From: Natronosporangium hydrolyticum
GTDB taxonomy: Bacteria > Actinomycetota > Actinomycetes > Mycobacteriales > Micromonosporaceae
Direction of reading: 5' to 3'
Length of the DNA stretch: 64,000 nt
Assembly (NCBI RefSeq): GCF_016925615.1
Contig: NZ_CP070499.1
Span: 2,046,001-2,110,000 of the forward strand
Made by a program: the position numbers and the translations under genes. Position 1 is the first letter of the stretch; every line of letters starts with the position of its first letter. The notes under the pieces were generated by a model. The model worked only from the letters and a program-made list of their open reading frames with translations. It had not been told where the DNA came from and searched no databases. Below, piece by piece: positions 53,688 through 62,164 of the stretch.

Positions 53688-54284
53688 TCACCTGCGTACG
53701 CGGTAGCGCAGGTGGGTGACCCGGTCTCCCTCGATCACCGGGGAGGGCCCGTCGAGCACCACCGGCGCCGTGCGCAGGTGGTCGAAGAACGGGGTGCCGC
53801 CGCCGAGCAGGACCGGCACCAGGTCGATCCGGATCTCGTCGAGCAGCTCGGCGTCGAGGCACTGGCGGGCGATGCTGCCGCCGCTCACTCCGACCAGCCG
53901 GTCACCGGCGAGTTGTCGGGCGGTCGCCACCGCGGGCTCGATCCCATCGGTGACGAAGGTGAACGGCGCGTCGGGGCGTGGCCACCCCTCGGGCACCTGG
54001 TGGGTGAGCACCACCACCGGGCATCCGATGGGGTGGCGTCCGCCCCAGCCGTCGGTGAGGTCGAAGGTCTTCCGGCCGACCACCAGTGCTCCGGTCTCCT
54101 GGAGCAGTTGCCGAAATACTTGTGCGCTCGGTTCGCGCAAGCGCATCGTGAGCGCCGGGTCGGCGGTCGTCACCTCGACGTCGCCGTTGCCGTACCAGTC
54201 GAAGAGTTGGTCGAAGCCGGCTTCTGCCGGTCCGGAGACGTAGCCGTCCAGCGACATGCTCGCTGCGGCGTAGACCGTGGTCAT
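53688..54284 (-). CDS. dihydrofolate reductase / RibD C-terminal family protein
   Basis: A 198-residue protein from the ATG at 54284, after GGGAGTGA. The DHFR-like reductase fold has the start VYAAASMSLDGYVSGPAEAG, ALVVGRKTFDLTDGWGGRHP, VVVLTHQVPEGWP, VSGGSIARQCLDAELLDEIR and LVPVLLGGGTPFF. This is the RibD_C/DfrA-like group that is widespread in actinomycetes; it binds NADPH but its substrates are mostly unknown, and it is rarely the housekeeping folate enzyme. It sits between lipA and lipB on the same strand. Confidence 0.92.
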   Translation of the reverse strand: MTTVYAAASMSLDGYVSGPAEAGFDQLFDWYGNGDVEVTTADPALTMRLREPSAQVFRQLLQETGALVVGRKTFDLTDGWGGRHPIGCPVVVLTHQVPEGWPRPDAPFTFVTDGIEPAVATARQLAGDRLVGVSGGSIARQCLDAELLDEIRIDLVPVLLGGGTPFFDHLRTAPVVLDGPSPVIEGDRVTHLRYRVRR

Positions 54285-54385
54285 AGGTTCACTCCCGTCG
54301 CCATGCTTGGTGCGTCCCTGGAACGTCGGTGCCGGCGGTGGCGGCAGGACAGGCGGGCGGAGAATCGGCGGCGGGCGGCGTGGGG

Positions 54386-55036
54386 TCAGCTGAGCAGGGT
54401 GGGCAGGTGGCCTTCGACCACCGGGGTCACCTCGGTGACGGGCACCGGCCGGCCCAGCTCCGCGGTGAGGGAGGTCATGCCGGCGTCGCTGATGCCGCAA
54501 GGGACGATCCGGCCAAAGTATGACAGATCACAGTCGCAGTTGAGCGCAAAACCGTGCATCGAGACCCCCCGGGAGACCCGGACCCCGATCGAGGCGATCT
54601 TCCGCTCCGGGCCGCGGCCGTCCGCCGGCACCCACACCCCGCTGCGGCCCTTGACCCGGGTGGTGGTCACGCCCAAGTCGGCGCAGGCATCGATCAGGAC
54701 CTGCTCCACCCGCCGCACGTACGCCACCACGTCGCGGGGCCGGCCGCCTTCGGCGGGCAGGTGGACGATCGGGTAGCCGATCAGCTGCCCCGGGCCGTGC
54801 CAGGTGATCTGACCGCCCCGGTCGGTCTCCACCACCGGCGTGCCGTCGGTCGGCCGGTCCCACGGTTGGGTCCGTTTGCCGGCGGTGTAGACGCTCGGAT
54901 GTTCCAGTAGCAGCACCGTGTCGGGGGCCTCGCCGGCCACCACCGCGGCGTGCAGTCGCCGTTGCTCGTCCCAGGCCACCTCATAATCGAGAACGCTCAG
55001 ATGGCGGGTCGCAAGCGCGGGCAGGGTGCTGGTCAC
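54386..55036 (-). CDS. lipB: octanoyl-[acyl-carrier-protein]:protein octanoyltransferase
   Basis: A 216-residue LipB that moves octanoate from ACP to lipoyl domains, the step before LipA. The GTG is at 55036. Motifs are [40 protein letters not shown], the catalytic Lys in [20 protein letters not shown] and the Cys in [14 protein letters not shown]. Complete and of usual length. It is 101 bases upstream of the DHFR-like gene and may be co-transcribed with it and lipA. Confidence 0.96.
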   Translation of the reverse strand: MTSTLPALATRHLSVLDYEVAWDEQRRLHAAVVAGEAPDTVLLLEHPSVYTAGKRTQPWDRPTDGTPVVETDRGGQITWHGPGQLIGYPIVHLPAEGGRPRDVVAYVRRVEQVLIDACADLGVTTTRVKGRSGVWVPADGRGPERKIASIGVRVSRGVSMHGFALNCDCDLSYFGRIVPCGISDAGMTSLTAELGRPVPVTEVTPVVEGHLPTLLS

Positions 55037-55059
55037 CGGACCAGCCTACTGCGGGGCGG

Positions 55060-55437
55060 TCAGGTCACCACCGAGCCGCCGTCGACCGGCCGGGAGAGCA
55101 GGCTCTGCTGACCGGCCACGGCGGCGCCGACCGGCTGCTGCTGGCACGACGCGTCCACGTCGGCCCCCTCGACCGTGGCCGTGGCGGCGCAGGTGCCGTC
55201 ACCGAGCCGCCGGACCTGCCGCGCGGCCTCGTTGGCGTGGGCCACCCAGACCTCTCGATACTCGTCGATCGCGGTCACCATCACGTGATGCCGGACCACA
55301 TTCTCGGCGGTCAGCAGCTCTTCCCGGAACCAGTTGGCCAGCCGGCCCGCCGGGGTGGCTTCGTTCCCGACCCGTTGCCCGGCCTGGTAGGCCTCGACCA
55401 GGTTGATCCCGAGGAAGGGCCAGCTGCGGTCACTCAT
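55060..55437 (-). CDS. hypothetical protein, divergent from a WXG-like gene
   Basis: A 125-residue soluble protein starting MSDRSWPFLGINLVEAYQAG at the ATG at 55437. It is helical in the first half (AGRLANWFREELLTAENVVR, YREVWVAHANEAARQVRR) and ends in a Gln/Ser/Gly-rich tail with one Cys pair (GTCAATATVEGADVDASCQQ). No family is recognised. It lies divergent from the large WXG-like gene at 55523 with only 85 bases between starts, so the two probably share control. It could be a partner protein of that gene's product; this is a guess from position. Confidence 0.65.
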   Translation of the reverse strand: MSDRSWPFLGINLVEAYQAGQRVGNEATPAGRLANWFREELLTAENVVRHHVMVTAIDEYREVWVAHANEAARQVRRLGDGTCAATATVEGADVDASCQQQPVGAAVAGQQSLLSRPVDGGSVVT

Positions 55438-55522
55438 CTCGCATCGCCTCGCACGCTGGGTGGCGGTTGTCTGATAGACACGGTACGGCAACCGAGCAAC
55501 TACTGAGGACTGGGGAGACGGC

Positions 55523-57385
55523 ATGCCCGGCAGTGCGGGGAGTGGCTCCGGCCCATTTGATCACTATGGAGCCAGTCCGGTGGCGGTCCGGACGGCGGCA
55601 GAACAGGTGGGTCGGGTGGGAATCCGGGTCGACCAGCTGGATGAGGAGGTCTCCGGCGGACATCAGGGCGCGGTGTCGAACGTGGCTGGTCTGCTGCATG
55701 ATCCGATGGTCGCCGCCGCCGAACCGGTCCACCGCAGTCTGCTGCTGTGGCTGCAGGCGGCGGTGGTCGGCGGCGCCGCCATTCGACTGTGGGCCGAAGG
55801 GATCGAAGAGTACAACCGGGGCATCGACCGGCTCAACGAGCGGTATCTTGAGGCGAAAGCGCGGGATTTCGATGTGTTACTACCAGAGCCGGAGTTCGGC
55901 TACTTCCCACGGTCCGGCCCTGGACCCGGTCCGCCGCCCGCGATCCTCGATCACCGGGCGGAGATCGCCGAGGCCGAGCGGCAGCTGATCCGAGCGCTGG
56001 GGCATGAGCGTGACTACGGCCTGTCGCCCGCGTTGGAGCGGGTTGCCCGGCAGGCGGCCCGGTTGTTGCGGCAGGGCCCGGACGATCCGGCGGCGGTGCG
56101 GGAGTTGTACGAGGCGGGCCTGCTGCCGCCGGACGCCAGCCTGATCTTTCCGGTGCTGGAGCCCGCCGGACCACCGCCGGGCGCGCCCCCGCCAGCGTCA
56201 CCGCCGCCAGCGTCGCCGCCGCCCGCCGAGGTTGGTTCACCGCCCGGGCCGCCTACTGGTGGCGTCGCCCCGGCGGGCCCCGATGCCGATGGTGGCGAAA
56301 TGGGCGGTCGCCGGCTGGTCACCGGCGCGATCTCCGGAACTCAGCCGATGACCGAAGACGCGCAGTTCGAGTACTTCACCAACCACCCGGCGGAGGCGGC
56401 GCAGGCGACGGCCGCGCTGCTGCCAGGCGCCGGGGCGCTCGCGGACGGGCAGGAGACAACCCTGACGGCGCTCGGTCGCTACCACGCCTGGGAGCTGCAA
56501 CGGGCGCTGGAGATGTACCCGTCCCCGGCCGGTCTGGAGCGGATCGAGGCCGCCACCGAGCACCTCGCGGAGATCGGCGAGCGACTGTCCCCCGGTGAAG
56601 CGCTGACCGAAGCCGAACGGGTGTACCTGGCCGCCTGGCTGGAGCACGTCGGCAGCCACGGGCTGGCGGCGCTTCCCGACTATGTGCAGGCGGCCGTGGC
56701 GGTGCCGGCAGGCACCCCGCCCGCGGACGCCGCTGTGATCCGCACCGCCCAGATCACCCAGCAGCTGGCTCCGATCGCCGACGTGATCATGCACTTGTCG
56801 CACCCTGACCGGGGTGGGCTGGTCGATCCAGCCGACCTGCCGACCTCGGTGCGGGAGTTGCTGACCGCCCCGGTCGGCCAGATCGACCCGGTGACCGGGC
56901 AGCGGTGGCCGGCGCTAGACCCGGCCGGCGGAGGGCCGATCTTCGCCGCCACCGACCCGCCGGACTTCACGGTGGCAGGGCTGGCCCGATACGACGGCCT
57001 GGCTCGGCTGCTGGAGCACGCGAGCGTCGAGGGCGGCACGCTCTTCACCCGGTCGCTGGCGGAGTCGGCGCAGCGGGTGCAGGACGAGTTGGCGGAGGTC
57101 ACCGAAAACGTCCGGGCGGTGTTGCCGGCGGCCGAGGTGGCACCGGCGCTGCATCACCGGCTCGGGGTGGCGACCGCGGACGACGCGGTTGTGCGGATGT
57201 TGGCGGTGGCGGCGCGGGAGTTCCCGGATCCGGCCGACCCGGACTCGGCCGGCTCGGACTCGGCCGACCCGGACTCGGCCGGCCCGGATCCGGCTGACCC
57301 GGACTCGACCGGCCCGGACTCGGCCGGGTCACCAACCGGGGGCAACGGCGAGCCGATGATCGGCCGCCGGATTACCTGGTCGTGA
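55523..57385 (+). CDS. large WXG/LXG-like protein with Pro-rich linker and acidic repeats
   Basis: A 620-residue protein without signal peptide or membrane helices. Residues 1-110 are helical and resemble WXG/LXG-type N-terminal domains (VAVRTAAEQVGRVGIRVDQL, LWLQAAVVGGAAIRLWAEGI, EEYNRGIDRLNERYLEAKAR). A linker rich in Pro follows (about 215-255, PPPASPPPASPPPAEVG). A helical second half has TEDAQFEYFTNHPAEAAQAT and later parts reminiscent of DUF6571-type proteins. The tail has degenerate DPDSAG repeats, ending GGNGEPMIGRRITWS. Type VII secretion is an inference. It may be a second effector-like locus, alongside the gene at 9003. Confidence 0.65.
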   Translation: MPGSAGSGSGPFDHYGASPVAVRTAAEQVGRVGIRVDQLDEEVSGGHQGAVSNVAGLLHDPMVAAAEPVHRSLLLWLQAAVVGGAAIRLWAEGIEEYNRGIDRLNERYLEAKARDFDVLLPEPEFGYFPRSGPGPGPPPAILDHRAEIAEAERQLIRALGHERDYGLSPALERVARQAARLLRQGPDDPAAVRELYEAGLLPPDASLIFPVLEPAGPPPGAPPPASPPPASPPPAEVGSPPGPPTGGVAPAGPDADGGEMGGRRLVTGAISGTQPMTEDAQFEYFTNHPAEAAQATAALLPGAGALADGQETTLTALGRYHAWELQRALEMYPSPAGLERIEAATEHLAEIGERLSPGEALTEAERVYLAAWLEHVGSHGLAALPDYVQAAVAVPAGTPPADAAVIRTAQITQQLAPIADVIMHLSHPDRGGLVDPADLPTSVRELLTAPVGQIDPVTGQRWPALDPAGGGPIFAATDPPDFTVAGLARYDGLARLLEHASVEGGTLFTRSLAESAQRVQDELAEVTENVRAVLPAAEVAPALHHRLGVATADDAVVRMLAVAAREFPDPADPDSAGSDSADPDSAGPDPADPDSTGPDSAGSPTGGNGEPMIGRRITWS

Positions 57386-58166
57386 CCGGCGAGGCCGGCT
57401 GTTGGCGGCGCCGCGCATAGCGGCCGGCGACCAACCCTCCGGCGGCGAGCGTGCCGGCCGCGGCGAGCGATACGAAGAATCCGGGGGAGCCCGGTGAGAG
57501 GGCGGCGGCGCCGACGTTCGCATACACCACGGTGCTGGGCACGGTCCCGATCAAGGTGCCCAGGCCGAACACCCGGGCGGGTACGCCGGTGAGGCCGTAC
57601 CCGTAGCTGATCAGCCCGAACGGCGCCAGCGGAAGCACCCGGGCGACCACCACTCCGAGCAGCCCTTGGCGGACGATCCACTGGTCCGCCCGGGTGGTGC
57701 GGGAGTAGGTGAGGATCAGGTCCCGGCCGAGCCAGCGGCCGACGGCGTAGGCGGCCATCGCGCCGGTCCACGCGCCGGTCAGCACCACGACCGCGCCCAG
57801 CCAGGGGCCGAACAGCACCCCGGCGATCGCCGCCATCACCGGACGGGGGACCACCGCGAGGGCCAGCACCGCGGTCGTCAACACCGCCAGGATCGGCGCC
57901 CAGCCGCCGGCCTGGTTCACCAGCGTCGACCAGGTCTCCGGCGACGGGATCCCGGCCCACAGGACGGCCGCCCCGAGCGCCGCGACGCCGACGGCGAGCA
58001 CGCCGAACCGGACCAGCGGCCCGCCCCCGCGCCGAATCCCGCGCCAGACCCCGCGCCGATCATGAGCTAACTGGCCGACACGCCCGGCGTGTCCGTCAAC
58101 AAGCTCATGATCGGCCGATCGGGCGGTCGCGGGGCGGTCATGATCGGCCGCTTGGTCGGGGTTCAT
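57372..58166 (-). CDS. TVP38/TMEM64-family membrane protein
   Basis: A protein of about 264 residues if started at the ATG at 58166, which overlaps the stop of the upstream epimerase (ATGA). In that case the palindrome at 58058-58112 is inside the coding region (as DHELVDGHAGRVGQLAHD). The next in-frame start is a GTG at 58001, at the edge of the first helix and without ribosome site. Membrane helices are FGVLAVGVAALGAAVLWAG, ILAVLTTAVLALAVVPRPVM and LGAVVVLTGAWTGAMAAYAV; the family motif is PRPVMAAIAGVLFGPWLGAV with ARVLPLAPFGLISYGYGLTG (the SNARE-assoc/DedA-like core). Role in membrane homeostasis unknown. Its 3' end overlaps the convergent gene by 14 bases. Confidence 0.82.
   Translation of the reverse strand: MNPDQAADHDRPATARSADHELVDGHAGRVGQLAHDRRGVWRGIRRGGGPLVRFGVLAVGVAALGAAVLWAGIPSPETWSTLVNQAGGWAPILAVLTTAVLALAVVPRPVMAAIAGVLFGPWLGAVVVLTGAWTGAMAAYAVGRWLGRDLILTYSRTTRADQWIVRQGLLGVVVARVLPLAPFGLISYGYGLTGVPARVFGLGTLIGTVPSTVVYANVGAAALSPGSPGFFVSLAAAGTLAAGGLVAGRYARRRQQPASPVTTR
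58058..58112. repeat. 55-bp palindrome, family 1 (at the 5' end of the TVP38 gene)
   Basis: GATCATGAGC...GACACGC, centre CCG, GCGTGTC...GCTCATGATC. The middle of the arms (TAACTGGCC against CGTCAACAA) has several mismatches, so only the ends and core pair well. The other copies lie between genes; here the reading frame may run through it. Confidence 0.85.
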
Positions 58167-59101
58167 GGTCGGCCGGTGGGGAGAGGGGCGAGGGCGGCCT
58201 GGAGGATCGCCTCGAGCTCCGGATGCTCGAAGGTGAACCCGGCGCCGGTCAGGACATTGGGCACCACCCGGTGGTTGCCGAGCGCGTCGCGGCCGAACTC
58301 GCCCAACGCCGCCACCAGCAACGGCGCCGGTGCCGGCAGCACGGTTGGCCGCCGCAGCAGCCGGCCCATCGCCGCGGTGAACTCCCGGTTCGTCACCGGC
58401 TGCGGGCCGACCAGGTTGACCGGGCCGGCGACCGTGTCGGTGTGCAGCACGAAGTCCACCGCCGCCAGCCAGTCGGCGAGCGAGAGCAGCGGCTGCCACT
58501 GCCGGCCGTCGCCGATCCGGCCGCCCAACCCGAGCCGGAACAGTTGCCGCAGCGGGGCGAACATGCCGCCGCTACGGTGCAACGGCATCCCGGTGCGCAG
58601 GTACGCCACCCGGACCCCGGCGGCCTCGGCCGGTGCCGCGGCCTGCTCCCAGTCCCGGCTGGTGGCGGCGAAGTAGCTGTCGCCGGGCGGAGACGACTCG
58701 TCGGTGACGGTGTCGCCGGTGTCGCCGTACCAACCGACCGCGGAGCCGGCGAGAAAGGCCCGCGGTTTCGGATCGGCGGTGGCGATCGCCTCCGCCAGGG
58801 TGGCGGTGGCGTCGACCCGGCTGGCCCGGAACTCCCGGCGGTAGCTGGGCGTCCACAGCCGCACCGGCACCCGTACCGGGCCGACCCGGGTGCCGAGCGA
58901 GCTGCCGGCGAGATTCACCACCGCGTCCACGTCGGCGACGGTCGCGGGGTCGAGCGGAGCGGCCCCGGGCTGCCAGCGCCGCTCGTCCGGGGCCGCCGGC
59001 TGGCGTCGAACCAGCCGCAGCACCTGGTGGCCGTGGCCGGTTAGCCACCCGACCAGGGCGGCCCCGAGGAAGCCGGAGCCGCCCGCGACCAGGACCCGCA
59101 T
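58163..59101 (-). CDS. TIGR01777-family epimerase (atypical SDR)
   Basis: A 312-residue SDR-fold protein. NAD(P)-binding MRVLVAGGSGFLGAALVGWL, VDAVVNLAGSSLGTRVG, AFLAGSAVGWYGDTGDTVTD (the YG motif that replaces YxxxK in this group), RDWEQAAAPAEAAGVRVAYL, GRQWQPLLSLADWLAAVDFV and GPVNLVGPQPVTNREFTAAM. Members (E. coli YfcH, plant GC1/SulA) lack a proven substrate. In streptomycetes this gene is often near lipB, as here. Its stop overlaps the start of the TVP38 gene. Confidence 0.92.
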   Translation of the reverse strand: MRVLVAGGSGFLGAALVGWLTGHGHQVLRLVRRQPAAPDERRWQPGAAPLDPATVADVDAVVNLAGSSLGTRVGPVRVPVRLWTPSYRREFRASRVDATATLAEAIATADPKPRAFLAGSAVGWYGDTGDTVTDESSPPGDSYFAATSRDWEQAAAPAEAAGVRVAYLRTGMPLHRSGGMFAPLRQLFRLGLGGRIGDGRQWQPLLSLADWLAAVDFVLHTDTVAGPVNLVGPQPVTNREFTAAMGRLLRRPTVLPAPAPLLVAALGEFGRDALGNHRVVPNVLTGAGFTFEHPELEAILQAALAPLPTGRP

Positions 59102-59105
59102 CAGG

Positions 59106-61106
59106 TCACCAGCCGTAGACGTGGAGGTGGTAGGTGGCGCTCTCGACCTCGGTGCCGATGCCGACCAACGTGGACAGCGCCAACGCGGCCGGCCCGGACG
59201 ACAACGTCACCTGGCGGAACTGCCCGTCGCCGGGGCTGCCGGTGACCACCGCCTCGGAGCTGATCTCGGCCTCGGCCAGGTCGACCGTCAGCAACACGAC
59301 CTCGGCGGTCTCCGGCCGGTAGTGGGCGACCGCCGCGGTGCCCGGCGCCGCCGCAGCCACCTCGATCGGCTGCCCTTCCGGCAGCTCCACCCGCTCCCGG
59401 ACCTCGCCGTCCTGGGCACTCCGGATGATCAGCTCGCCAGCACCGCCGCCAGCGCCGTCGTCCTGCCACTCGGTGCCGATCAGCTCCTCGCCGATCTGCA
59501 CATGGTTGCGGATCCCGTCGAGCTCCGCCTCGTCTTCGATCTGCCACCGGACCTCCCCGGTGATCGGATCGAGCGCCACCCCTTCCCGGCCGTCGTCGGC
59601 CTGGTAGGTGACGACGACGACCTCCTCGGCGGCGGCGACCTGGCAGTCGGCGACCACCGTCTCCGCGTCCGGCCAGGACCAGCGGGCCTCAGCGGTCTCC
59701 GGGTCTGTGCCGGTCACCAGGCAGCTGCCCGCCGGCTCCACCGCCTCACCGTTGTCACCCGGCAGCGGCGCGCACTGTTGGGTGCTGACCAGCAGCCCGG
59801 CGGTGCCGCCGGTGGCGGCGATGAAGCCGCAGCCTTCGTCTTCCTCTACCCGCCAGCTCTCCTCGCCGCTCTCGGCATCGATCGCCACCAGCGACAGCGA
59901 GGACTCCTCCTCGACCGCTGGCGACGACGGCTGGTCGGGGACCACGAACCAGTCGCCGGTCTCATGGGCGACGACGATGTTGCTCATCGCCGCCACCAGC
60001 TCGTCATCGAACCGGTCCCACTGCAGCTCCCCGGTGCCGGTGTCGAGCGCGATCACCCGGTCCCGGCCGGTGCCGCCGCCGTCGTACTCCAGCGCCAGCA
60101 CCACCGTGTCGCCGCCGCCGGTGACCACCCCGGCCACCCGCTGGTAGGTGTCGTCCCGCCAGTGCCAGCGATCCTCACCGGTCCGCGGGTCGACCGCCCG
60201 GACCCCGGACTCCTCTTCGATGATCAGCCCACCGGGGGTGCCCCACACCTGGGTCGGCCGCCCTTCCTGGGCAGCCGCCAGCTCGACCGTCCATGCCGGC
60301 TCGCCCGCGGTCTCCGCCGACGGGTGCTCGCCCAGCGCCAGCCGATCGGCGGTGCTGGAGTCTACGGTGGTCACCCAGCCGGGAGTGACCAGCAACGCCC
60401 CGGCGACCAGCGCAGCCCCGCCGACCGCGCCGGCCGGCCCGCCCACGAACTGTGCCCGCCGGACCGTGGGGAGGTTGCCGAAGCCCCGGCTGCGGGCATC
60501 GCCCAGTCCGAAGGGGAACAGCGCCTGTAGTTGGCGAAGCCCGATCAGCCAGGTGGTCGCGCCGGCCAGGACCAGCACGGCGCCGACCGTCGCCACCAGC
60601 GGGCCGGGGCCCCGGCCGGCCGGTTCGGTCTGCCACAGCAACGCCAGCGAGACCACCGCCACCGCGCCGGCGGGCACCAGCAGCGGCACCCGCAGCCGGG
60701 CCCGCAGCTGCTCCGAGCGCACCAGCCACGCCGCGACCAGCGCCAGCAGGACCAGCGCCAGCGCCGCCTGCAGCACCACCCACACCATCTCCGACTGGCC
60801 CCACAACGCTTCGCCCCACTGCCAGCTCAGCAGACTCGCCGCGACCAGGCCGGCGGCGCCGGCGATCTCGACCCCGACCGCGGCGGTCATGGCCAGCGCG
60901 ATCCGTACGTGCCGGCGCTGCATCACCGTCCGGTGCCGGGCGGCGGCGGTCGCCGTACCGGACGTGCCGCGGCCGGCCGCAGCCCCGCCGTCAGGTTTGT
61001 CTTTGGCCGGCGCAGTCTGCTTCGCCTTGGCGGGTGTGCCGGCCGCCTCCGTCGGCTCGGAATCGGCGGCGGGGTGGTCGGTGTCTTCTACCTTGTCGCG
61101 TGCCAC
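59106..61106 (-). CDS. membrane-anchored PQQ-type beta-propeller protein
   Basis: A 666-residue protein from a GTG at 61106. The first 60 residues are Ala/Lys/Asp-rich and cytoplasmic (AKAKQTAPAKDKPDGGAAAG). Four or five membrane helices follow (ALAMTAAVGVEIAGAAGLVA, VLQAALALVLLALVAAWLV, LVATVGAVLVLAGATTWLIG, and one near VGGAALVAGALLVTPG). The rest, about 400 residues, is an outside PQQ/WD-like beta-propeller with repeats such as AVDPRTGEDRWHWRD, ALDTGTGELQWDRFD, AIDAESGEESWRVEED and ALDPITGEVRWQIEDE. These proteins sense or scaffold at the cell surface; function unknown. It ends 5 bases before the TIGR01777 gene. Confidence 0.86.
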   Translation of the reverse strand: MARDKVEDTDHPAADSEPTEAAGTPAKAKQTAPAKDKPDGGAAAGRGTSGTATAAARHRTVMQRRHVRIALAMTAAVGVEIAGAAGLVAASLLSWQWGEALWGQSEMVWVVLQAALALVLLALVAAWLVRSEQLRARLRVPLLVPAGAVAVVSLALLWQTEPAGRGPGPLVATVGAVLVLAGATTWLIGLRQLQALFPFGLGDARSRGFGNLPTVRRAQFVGGPAGAVGGAALVAGALLVTPGWVTTVDSSTADRLALGEHPSAETAGEPAWTVELAAAQEGRPTQVWGTPGGLIIEEESGVRAVDPRTGEDRWHWRDDTYQRVAGVVTGGGDTVVLALEYDGGGTGRDRVIALDTGTGELQWDRFDDELVAAMSNIVVAHETGDWFVVPDQPSSPAVEEESSLSLVAIDAESGEESWRVEEDEGCGFIAATGGTAGLLVSTQQCAPLPGDNGEAVEPAGSCLVTGTDPETAEARWSWPDAETVVADCQVAAAEEVVVVTYQADDGREGVALDPITGEVRWQIEDEAELDGIRNHVQIGEELIGTEWQDDGAGGGAGELIIRSAQDGEVRERVELPEGQPIEVAAAAPGTAAVAHYRPETAEVVLLTVDLAEAEISSEAVVTGSPGDGQFRQVTLSSGPAALALSTLVGIGTEVESATYHLHVYGW

Positions 61107-61186
61107 CGCCCCACTATCCGCAGTTCGGACCTTTTATGCAATCCCAGCGGCGTTCTTCCCGGCGGGTGGCGCGTCCGGCGTCGAGA

Positions 61187-62164
61187 TTACCGGCCGGCGG
61201 CGCCGCCGCGGGCCAGTGCCGCGGCCCGGGTCAGCCCGCGACGGAGCAACGCCCGATCGCCCAGCCGCGCCCGCAGCCGCTGCTCCAGCCCGGCGATCGG
61301 CACCAGATTCTGCGGCGCCCGGGAGTCCTTGTACGCGCTGGCGGCGAACCGGGGCAGGGTCACCGCCGACAGGTCCGCCAGCGCGACCGCCGCCGACGGG
61401 GACAGCTGCGGCGAACACTCCACCCGGGCGAGCCCGGACCAGGGGGCGCCGGAGGCGCCGGGCAGCCGCAGATACCACGTGTAGAGCCGCCAATTGGTGC
61501 CCCGGAACACCGGCGAGCGTTGTCCAGGCGCCAGCCCGGTCACCACCTGGTTCTGATCGGCGGGCAGATACTGGCTGCGGTGGCTCTTGACGTAGCCGAC
61601 GGCGCGGGGCAGATGGCCGCGCTGCCGCAGCGGGCCGTCCAGCACCAGCAGGTCACCCGGGTCCGCCACCTGGTCGCGGGCCCGTTCAGCCACCCGGATC
61701 TCCAGCTCGGTCAGCGACTGCTGGGCGACGCCGTCCAGCTGCGGAAGCTCGCCGGAGTCGACCCGGTGGACCGGATAGTGGATCTGCCCCCAGGTGATCG
61801 GCGGCGCGGTGGGGCTGGTGGTGAAGATGCCCCGCTCCACTGTGGCGGTGAGCAGCGTAGCCGCCCCCCGCCCCAGGTCACAGTGCACCACCCCGGCGGC
61901 GTACGAGGCGGCGAGGCCGGGGTGCGGCCCGTCCGCGTCGGCCGTCCACACCACCGCGTCCCGGCGGCGGACCCCATCGACCAGCAGCACATGCTCCGGG
62001 GCGAGCAGATCCGGCGGCGGCGGCAGCGCCCGCCACTGGTCCGGGGGGAGCTCCACATCGAGCTCCAGGTCGGCGTTGCTGGGGGTGGCCGGACCCGCGT
62101 CGGCTCCGTCGAGGTAGGCCGGATCCCAGGCGTCCACCCACAGTCCGGCCGGCGGCGCGTTCAC
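61187..62164 (-). CDS. nurA: NurA-family DNA repair nuclease
   Basis: A 325-residue protein from the GTG at 62164, coupled to the upstream ATPase gene by GTGA. NurA marks are VLLVDGVRRRDAVVWTADAD (first catalytic Asp), HPGLAASYAAGVVHCDLGRG, ELEIRVAERARDQVADPGDL with LLVLDGPLRQRGHLP (second Asp) and YVKSHRSQYLP. NurA is a 5'-3' nuclease that in archaea works with HerA, Mre11 and Rad50 to resect double-strand breaks. Here it follows an SbcC/Rad50-like ATPase, so a similar partnership is likely. Identified from motif order; moderate divergence from archaeal forms. Confidence 0.85.
   Translation of the reverse strand: MNAPPAGLWVDAWDPAYLDGADAGPATPSNADLELDVELPPDQWRALPPPPDLLAPEHVLLVDGVRRRDAVVWTADADGPHPGLAASYAAGVVHCDLGRGAATLLTATVERGIFTTSPTAPPITWGQIHYPVHRVDSGELPQLDGVAQQSLTELEIRVAERARDQVADPGDLLVLDGPLRQRGHLPRAVGYVKSHRSQYLPADQNQVVTGLAPGQRSPVFRGTNWRLYTWYLRLPGASGAPWSGLARVECSPQLSPSAAVALADLSAVTLPRFAASAYKDSRAPQNLVPIAGLEQRLRARLGDRALLRRGLTRAAALARGGAAGR

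Noticed and set aside
56170-56235. Repeated CCGCCAGCGTC units as a possible CRISPR or regulatory repeat
   Set aside because: They encode the Pro/Ala-rich linker of the 55523 gene and are in frame; no spacers exist.
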